Shown piece by piece: positions 59,216-64,000 of a stretch of DNA of 64,000 nt. The position numbers were made by a program, and so were the translations under genes. Origin of the DNA: CALCHA01 sp035548175 (lineage in GTDB: Bacteria; Planctomycetota; Phycisphaerae; WQYP01); assembly GCA_035548175.1 (NCBI GenBank), contig DASZTO010000072.1, positions 31,521 to 95,520 of the forward strand, written 5' to 3'. The notes beneath the pieces were generated by a model. That model searched no databases and was not told the origin of the DNA. It was given only the letters and a program-made list of their open reading frames with translations. The stretch's first letter is position 1. Every line of letters begins with the position of its first letter.

Positions 59216-61168
59216 TCAGCCCCCCGCCGCCGCCTGCGCCGCCTCCTGATCAAAATCCGCCAGGCAACGTTCCTTCGACGTCAACTCCGCCCCCTTCCCA
59301 GGCCCAATCACGAACAACTCCGGCGTCAACCCCACCAGCGCCGCCATCTCGTCATACACCCGCCCCGCAAATTCCCGCGCCGTCGACGCCTGCGCATCCT
59401 TCTTCCCCTCCACGCTCACCATGAAATGCGCATCCCGCCCCTGGTTCTCCCCGCGCGGCGCATGGCCCGCATCAAACAAAATATCCGGACTCGCCATCTT
59501 CATCGCCACCTCACACCGATCCGCCCCGCCGCCCGCCCCCCCCGCCCGCGGAATCGCCACAAGGTACATCACCCGTATCCCGCTCTCCCGCACCTCGCCC
59601 ACCCGCACATACCTGAATGCCGTCTCCGCATCCTCAATCTCGCATAAATTCACATTCTCATCGTCCGGCAAATCCTTCACCGCCCCCGCAAACGCCGGCG
59701 CCACCCGCACCGAACACACCAGGTGAAACCACCCCCGCCCATCCTCCACCGCCTCATGCACCGCGAACACCTGCCCCACCGCCTCCTCCCGGAACAACGC
59801 CCCCTCCAACGGATACTTCTTCTCAAAATACCCCCGCGCCGACACCGTCTCGATCTTCCCCCCCGCCGGCGCCTGAAACAGTTCCGCTCTCACCGGCGGA
59901 TCATACGCAATCGTCACCGTCGCCCCCGGATCGGCGCTCGCTATCCGCATCGGACGCTCCCCAGACCCATCCACATACACCACCCCATTCTTCGCGCCCC
60001 CCGGCACATCCCCCAGCCGGTACGCCTCGCACATCACCCCCCCGATCTCCTCATCCAATTCCTTCGCCCGCCGACCCCGCGCCCCCTGCATCTTCATCAG
60101 ATCCGACATCACCTTCCGCGTCTGCGCACCCGCCTCCTGCTCCGGCTTCTTTTCCAGCACCAGGCTCCCGCCCACCCGATAATCCCACTCCGCGCTCCCC
60201 CGAAACAGATGCACCGCCGACCATCCCTCCGCCGAGATCTCCTGCACCACCCCATCCTTCCATGAATAGGTGTTCGTCCACTTCACCCCATTGCTCTCGC
60301 CGTTCACGCGGAACACCCGCACCCCGCTCAAATCCATCTTCGCCAGCACCGCCGTCTCGGGCGCGCTCGATGTCGCCGCAACCGCCCCCGGCGCACGCTC
60401 CCCATCCAGCCGCGCCGCCACCCCCACCGCCGCCACCATCAACGCCGCCGCCGCGCCCACCGCTTTCATCCGCATCGCACGTTTCATCGTCTTCACGCCT
60501 CGCAAAAGAAGTTCCGCTTTCCCGCCAACACTCCCGCCCTTCACCGCCGCCATGCCCCTCTCCACCACGCCTGCCGGCGCAGCCCCCCGTGCGTGCCCCA
60601 GCAACACAAGCCCCAGCCCCTCCGCATTCAACTCCGCCCCCCCGCGCATTTTCGCCCGCAGCCGCTCCATCGCCCGCCCCACCCGCCGCTGCGCCGCCGC
60701 CTCCGTGATCCTCATCGCTTCCCCGATCTCCCGATGGCTCAGCCCCCGCAAATAACGCAAAATCACCAGCTCCCGATCCGCCGCCGACAGCCGCCCCAAT
60801 CCCGCATCCAGCGTCCCCTCGATCCGCAGCCAGCGCTCCGCCCCCGCCTCCTCTCGCTCATCCCGTGCCATGCTCGCCGCCTGTCTCTCATGCTTCTGCC
60901 GCCGCTTCTGCAGCTTCCGCGCGCTGGCGCACACATGCCGCGCCGTCACAAACAACCACCCGCTGATCGACGCCTTCTCGCTCATCCTCCCCGCCTTCCG
61001 CGCCAATGCCAGAAACACCGCCTGCGCCGCATCCTCCGCCAGCGCCGCATCCCCCACCTGCCGCCGGCACGCGCTGTACACCCAGTCCACGTGCCGCCCC
61101 ATCAGCTCCGCAAACGCCCCCTCGTCCCGCCCCCGTCCATATCGCCGCAACAGTTCAAAATCGTTCAT
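59216..61168 (-). CDS. ECF sigma factor fused to a membrane helix and large exported domain
   Basis: A 650-residue protein. Sigma region 2 (about 8-80, AEDAAQAVFLALARKAGRM and WLFVTARHVC), a basic linker, region 4 (about 120-172, LSAADRELVILRYLRGL and SHREIGEAMRITEAAAQRRV), then a membrane helix (236-254, VGAAAALMVAAVGVAARL) and an approximately 390-residue extracytoplasmic domain of unknown fold (pieces: WTNTYSWKDGVVQEI, LEKKPEQEAGAQ, AIPRAGGAGGG). Such sigma factors with C-terminal sensor domains occur in planctomycetes. The tethered sigma could be released by proteolysis or respond to an outside signal. ATG 61168 (AGAGG six bases before) is preferred over 61174. Confidence 0.87.
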   Translation of the reverse strand: MNDFELLRRYGRGRDEGAFAELMGRHVDWVYSACRRQVGDAALAEDAAQAVFLALARKAGRMSEKASISGWLFVTARHVCASARKLQKRRQKHERQAASMARDEREEAGAERWLRIEGTLDAGLGRLSAADRELVILRYLRGLSHREIGEAMRITEAAAQRRVGRAMERLRAKMRGGAELNAEGLGLVLLGHARGAAPAGVVERGMAAVKGGSVGGKAELLLRGVKTMKRAMRMKAVGAAAALMVAAVGVAARLDGERAPGAVAATSSAPETAVLAKMDLSGVRVFRVNGESNGVKWTNTYSWKDGVVQEISAEGWSAVHLFRGSAEWDYRVGGSLVLEKKPEQEAGAQTRKVMSDLMKMQGARGRRAKELDEEIGGVMCEAYRLGDVPGGAKNGVVYVDGSGERPMRIASADPGATVTIAYDPPVRAELFQAPAGGKIETVSARGYFEKKYPLEGALFREEAVGQVFAVHEAVEDGRGWFHLVCSVRVAPAFAGAVKDLPDDENVNLCEIEDAETAFRYVRVGEVRESGIRVMYLVAIPRAGGAGGGADRCEVAMKMASPDILFDAGHAPRGENQGRDAHFMVSVEGKKDAQASTAREFAGRVYDEMAALVGLTPELFVIGPGKGAELTSKERCLADFDQEAAQAAAGG

Positions 61169-61346
61169 GTCCATCCTCTATCAGACACATGCACGCCCGA
61201 CCCGTAATCAGACATCCCCCTTCCCGAAATTTTCCCGCCCACCCACCGCTTCCCTCCCCCGCAACAACCACACAGCCCCCGCGTTTACCCCCACATCGGC
61301 CGTCACCTCTCCCGCCGATTTCGTGTGCCTCTTCAGGAGTCGTCTC

Positions 61347-62726
61347 ATGCCCAAGGCACTTCCACGCTTCCTCCTGGCCGCCGCATTCCTCCCCGCTTCC
61401 GCCGCCGCCCTCGCACAGCATCCCGCCTCCCAGCCCACCCAGGGACGCGACCCCAATACCGGCTCCGCCTTCAATATCCGCCCCTCCGACGGCAACCCGC
61501 CCCCCAAGGAATGGACCGACCCCGACACCGGACACCGCGTCGTCCGCCTCTCCGATGAGCCCAACTCCCTCTCCCTCTACTTCCATCAATACGCCTACTC
61601 CCCCGACGGCAAAGAACTCGCCTTCACTTCCCCCACCGGCATCTACCAGGTCAACCTCGATACCCGCAAAATCTCCCAGGTCCTCCCCGCCCACTCCACC
61701 GTCGATGGCCAAACCGTCGCCAACAACATCATCCACGTCGGACGTAAAACCGGCCGCATCTTCCTCACACGCACCGTCTTCTCCGGCGATCACCCCCAGG
61801 CCGGCGGCTACGCCGTCTCCCCAGACCACGCACCCGCTCAACGCTCCGTCTGGTGGATCGACCCCCTCTCCAAACAAGAGCACAAAATCGGCGACCTCCC
61901 CCCCAACTATTCCATCGGCACCGTCAACTGCGATGAAACACTCCTCGCCGGCGCCGTTACCTACCTCGACGGCCGCAACGGCAGCGCCACCCAGCCCGTC
62001 CGCGCCGCCCCCGGTCAACGCATCAACCTCGCGGAACGCTGGGCCCAGCACCTCCCCATGGCCCTCATCACCATGGACGCCTCCACCGGAAAAATCACCG
62101 AGTTCAATCCCTCCAACGACTGGGACAACCACTTCCAGTTCTCCCCCACAGACCCCCACCTCCTCATGTACTGCCACGAAGGCCCCTGGCAAAACAACGA
62201 CCGCGTCTGGACCATCAACACCGATGGCTCAAACCTCACCAAAATCCACGCCCGCACCATGATCAACGAAATCTGGGGCCACGAATTCTGGGCCCCCGAT
62301 GGCTCCGCCGCCTGGTACCAGCTCAACACCCCGCGCGGCGTCGGCGGCGTCGCCTGGATCGCCAACACCAACCTCAAAACCCACGCCGAAACCTGGTATC
62401 ACCTCGAACCCGGACAGAACTCCATCCACGTCAATATCTCCCCCGACGGCAAACTTCTCGCCGGCGATGGCGGCAACGGCGACCCCTGGATCCTCCTCCA
62501 CACCCCCCACCTCGCCCGCAACCTCGCCGCCGGCGTCTACGACACCAAGGGCCTCGTCCAGCCCGGCTATTTCGATACCGAAAAACTTGTCAATATGTCC
62601 AAACACCAATACGCTCTCGAACCCAACGTCAACTTCACCCCCGACAACAAATGGATCGTCTTCCGCTCCAACATGTTCGGCCCCTCCTACGTCTTCGAAG
62701 TCCAAGTCGCCAAATCCACCCCCTGA
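61347..62726 (+). CDS. Oligogalacturonate lyase (PL22-like), exported
   Basis: A 459-residue protein with a signal peptide (cleavage near 23). A seven-bladed propeller is suggested by repeated SPDGKELAFTS-type phrases. The PL22 region is clear: HFQFSPTDPHLLMYCHEGPWQ, RVWTINTDGSNLTKIHART, EIWGHEFWAPDGSAAWYQ, with the histidines and Gln used for manganese binding in that family. It cleaves unsaturated oligogalacturonides from pectin. With the PL4 and GH3 enzymes it suggests pectin use. AGGAG precedes ATG 61347. Confidence 0.9.
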   Translation: MPKALPRFLLAAAFLPASAAALAQHPASQPTQGRDPNTGSAFNIRPSDGNPPPKEWTDPDTGHRVVRLSDEPNSLSLYFHQYAYSPDGKELAFTSPTGIYQVNLDTRKISQVLPAHSTVDGQTVANNIIHVGRKTGRIFLTRTVFSGDHPQAGGYAVSPDHAPAQRSVWWIDPLSKQEHKIGDLPPNYSIGTVNCDETLLAGAVTYLDGRNGSATQPVRAAPGQRINLAERWAQHLPMALITMDASTGKITEFNPSNDWDNHFQFSPTDPHLLMYCHEGPWQNNDRVWTINTDGSNLTKIHARTMINEIWGHEFWAPDGSAAWYQLNTPRGVGGVAWIANTNLKTHAETWYHLEPGQNSIHVNISPDGKLLAGDGGNGDPWILLHTPHLARNLAAGVYDTKGLVQPGYFDTEKLVNMSKHQYALEPNVNFTPDNKWIVFRSNMFGPSYVFEVQVAKSTP

Positions 62727-62758
62727 CCTCCCCTCTCATAACGATACCCCCCGTGTGC

Positions 62759-62806
62759 CATGCTCAGGGAAGGGCCCCTGAGCATGCTCGGAAGAGGGCC
62801 CGCGCA
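62759..62806. repeat. Perfect 11-base-pair hairpin after the lyase gene
   Basis: CATGCTCAGGG (62759-62769) pairs with CCCTGAGCATG (62776-62786), loop AAGGGC. A diverged second half (GCTCGGAAGAGGGCCC) follows, so on the minus strand two similar units, GGGCCC...GAGCATG, lie in tandem. Eight A follow at about 62807-62814. It resembles a REP-like element; a terminator function on the minus strand is not supported. Confidence 0.65.
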
Positions 62807-62973
62807 AAAAAAACCAACCCCCTCCAGCGCAAAACCACCGCTCAATAGTTACCGGCCCATCCCCCAGCACCCTCAACGTATGCACCCCCGCCAACGCACC
62901 CCTCCGTCGCGACCCACACCCACCCCGCCTTGCACCGATCCTCGGACACCTCCCCCAATCCCCGCTTCGCTTC

Positions 62974-63480
62974 TCATCGCCCAACCTCCTTCCCACATTC
63001 CGGACACCGCCCCACGCTCGCCCGCAAATCATACCCGCACCCCCGACACACATTCCCCGCCTTCTTACGAAACGCCCGCCACACGGACGGTATCCCAAAC
63101 ATCATCGTCAATGCCCCAAACACCGTCAGGAACCACCCAATGTCGGCCCCATACACCCACCGGTCTCCGTAACCCGGCAACACTGCCCCGGAAATATCGG
63201 TCTGCACATCCTCCCAACCGTGCGAATGAAATCCGGCCCTGTCCCAACCCCCGGGCAACCGGCGAGGTCCTGACGACAGAATATCAGCCATGCCTGGCGT
63301 TACCCACACCATCCAAATTCGCGCTCCATACGTGTCCACGCCCACCCAATAACCCACCCCCTTCCGCGAATCTCCCCACGAAACTCTCCACGGCCCCCAC
63401 GCCCCGACCGCCACCCCAGCAGTGACCACCAGCAGCGCCAGCGACACCAAAAACAACACCCATACCAGCCTACGCTTCAT
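62974..63480 (-). CDS. Membrane protein with C-terminal zinc ribbon (CRGCGYDLR)
   Basis: A 168-residue protein with an N-terminal helix (about 5-27), a soluble region, a second helix (about 113-133, WFLTVFGALTMMFGIP) and a C-terminal zinc ribbon: C-R-G-C-G-Y-D-L-R...C-P-E-C-G. That ribbon is a frequent feature of small membrane proteins in planctomycetes. Function unknown. The neighbour on the left is the lyase, convergent; the gene to the right is divergent. Confidence 0.8.
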   Translation of the reverse strand: MKRRLVWVLFLVSLALLVVTAGVAVGAWGPWRVSWGDSRKGVGYWVGVDTYGARIWMVWVTPGMADILSSGPRRLPGGWDRAGFHSHGWEDVQTDISGAVLPGYGDRWVYGADIGWFLTVFGALTMMFGIPSVWRAFRKKAGNVCRGCGYDLRASVGRCPECGKEVGR

Positions 63481-63598
63481 CCTCCCAGTCTACTTCCCTC
63501 CCGCCACCGCCGGAAAACATTTCCCAGCCCGCACCATTCTTCACCTCCGCCCGGGCAGACTGCGCGAATCCACCACTCTCTGATACATTGGCTCGCGC

Positions 63599-64000
63599 AT
63601 GGTTATTCCCCGCTCCATCATCACCACCCTCCTCCTGGCGTCCCTCCTCCCCCTCACCGCCCGCGCCCAATCCACCACCCCAACCACCGCCCCCTCCCCC
63701 CTCCACTTCTCCTGGGCCGCACTCGACCACCCCTCCGCCATCTACCACCCCACAGATCCCGCCTCCCTCGCCATCTTCGTCGACAACCCCACCCCCTCCC
63801 CCCAACACCTCGCCGGCGAAATCCTCTTCGGCCCCGCCCTCCCCAACGATACCTTCAAACCCCTCTCCGTCACCCCCATCTCCCCAGCCTCCATCCCCCC
63901 AGGTCAACGCGCCAAACTCCCACTCGCCCTCACCTTCGCCAACGTCGGCCCCTACGAACTCCGCTTCCGGCCCGACCCATCCGCCCACTCCCCACCCCAC
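63599..64000 (+). CDS. Exported protein, cut by the window edge
   Basis: An open frame of at least 134 residues that begins at ATG 63599 and has no stop before 64000. A signal peptide is seen (SIITTLLLASLLPLTARAQS; cleavage after A-R-A). The mature start is threonine/proline-rich, then a beta-rich domain (AIYHPTDPASLAIFVDNPTPSPQHL, RAKLPLALTFANVGPYEL) that looks like an immunoglobulin-like fold. The codon usage is strongly C-biased at third positions as in its neighbours. Family and function cannot be decided from the visible part. Confidence 0.7.
   Translation, partial: MVIPRSIITTLLLASLLPLTARAQSTTPTTAPSPLHFSWAALDHPSAIYHPTDPASLAIFVDNPTPSPQHLAGEILFGPALPNDTFKPLSVTPISPASIPPGQRAKLPLALTFANVGPYELRFRPDPSAHSPPH

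Overview
The window looks like chromosomal DNA of a high-GC planctomycete, most likely class Phycisphaerae (inference from several independent markers, not from a database search). The markers are: three neighbouring secreted proteins that carry an N-terminal LExRxL motif (LENRLLLTA, LEQRVLMAG, LEPRVLFS); a PEP-CTERM tail (VPEPASLG...LLLRRRK); a small membrane protein ending in a CRGCGYDLR...CPECG zinc ribbon; an ECF sigma factor fused to a membrane anchor and a large exported domain; and a didermal envelope set (BamA, Skp, Wzt). No rRNA, tRNA, CRISPR array, insertion sequence or phage gene was seen. Several starts are GTG, and gene tails overlap by 4 bases in many places.

Layout. 0-5.3 kb: a DUF3592 membrane protein, a Nudix hydrolase, a fluoride-resistance unit (fluoride riboswitch, attenuator, crcB, a double DUF190 gene), an alpha/beta hydrolase and an acetyltransferase. 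5.4-9.4 kb: an ECF sigma operon with three exported or membrane proteins of unknown role. 9.5-12.8 kb: hemC, a tiny protein with a histidine-kinase-like H-box, and an NtrC-type activator. 12.9-15.8 kb: a sulfotransferase overlapping a Wzt-type polysaccharide-export ATPase. 15.9-25.5 kb: rhamnogalacturonan lyase, a PhoR/PhoB-like pair, an MscS channel, a DUF1206 protein and a GH3 glycosidase with a PA14 insert. 25.5-35 kb: prs, a shortened glmU, an orphan DNA methylase, a TerC/Alx protein, recR, ybaB, a TetR/tautomerase pair, and dnaX, whose gamma part and tau tail are in different frames joined at a run of ten A. 35-46.6 kb: an NHL-repeat protein, hemL, a PIN-domain remnant, two proteins built from GWAxDPD repeats, an animal-type haem peroxidase, a PEP-CTERM protein and gpsA. 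46.7-58.2 kb: ppa, a truncated haemoglobin, bamA, skp, then a fatty-acid synthesis cluster (fabH, fabD, fabG, acpP, fabF) interrupted by two small two-gene cassettes, and gmhA. 58.2-64 kb: a block of periodic intergenic repeats, a CusF-like lipoprotein, the sigma-fusion protein, oligogalacturonate lyase, the zinc-ribbon membrane protein and a gene cut by the right edge.

How the genes fit together: the PL4 lyase, GH3 enzyme and PL22 lyase suggest growth on pectin side chains and oligogalacturonides. BamA/Skp, Fab enzymes, GmhA, GpsA and Wzt serve the outer membrane, lipids and surface glycans. hemC and hemL belong to C5-route tetrapyrrole synthesis, which would supply the peroxidase and haemoglobin.

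The most interesting signals are (1) the A10 frameshift junction in dnaX, (2) a recurrent class of intergenic repeats with 6-10 base periods that sit directly against start and stop codons, including a 500-base cluster at 58.2-58.7 kb, (3) the fluoride riboswitch with a fused DUF190 gene that has its own internal ribosome site, (4) the six-copy GWAxDPD repeat proteins beside a haem peroxidase, and (5) strand-composition blocks that ignore gene direction.
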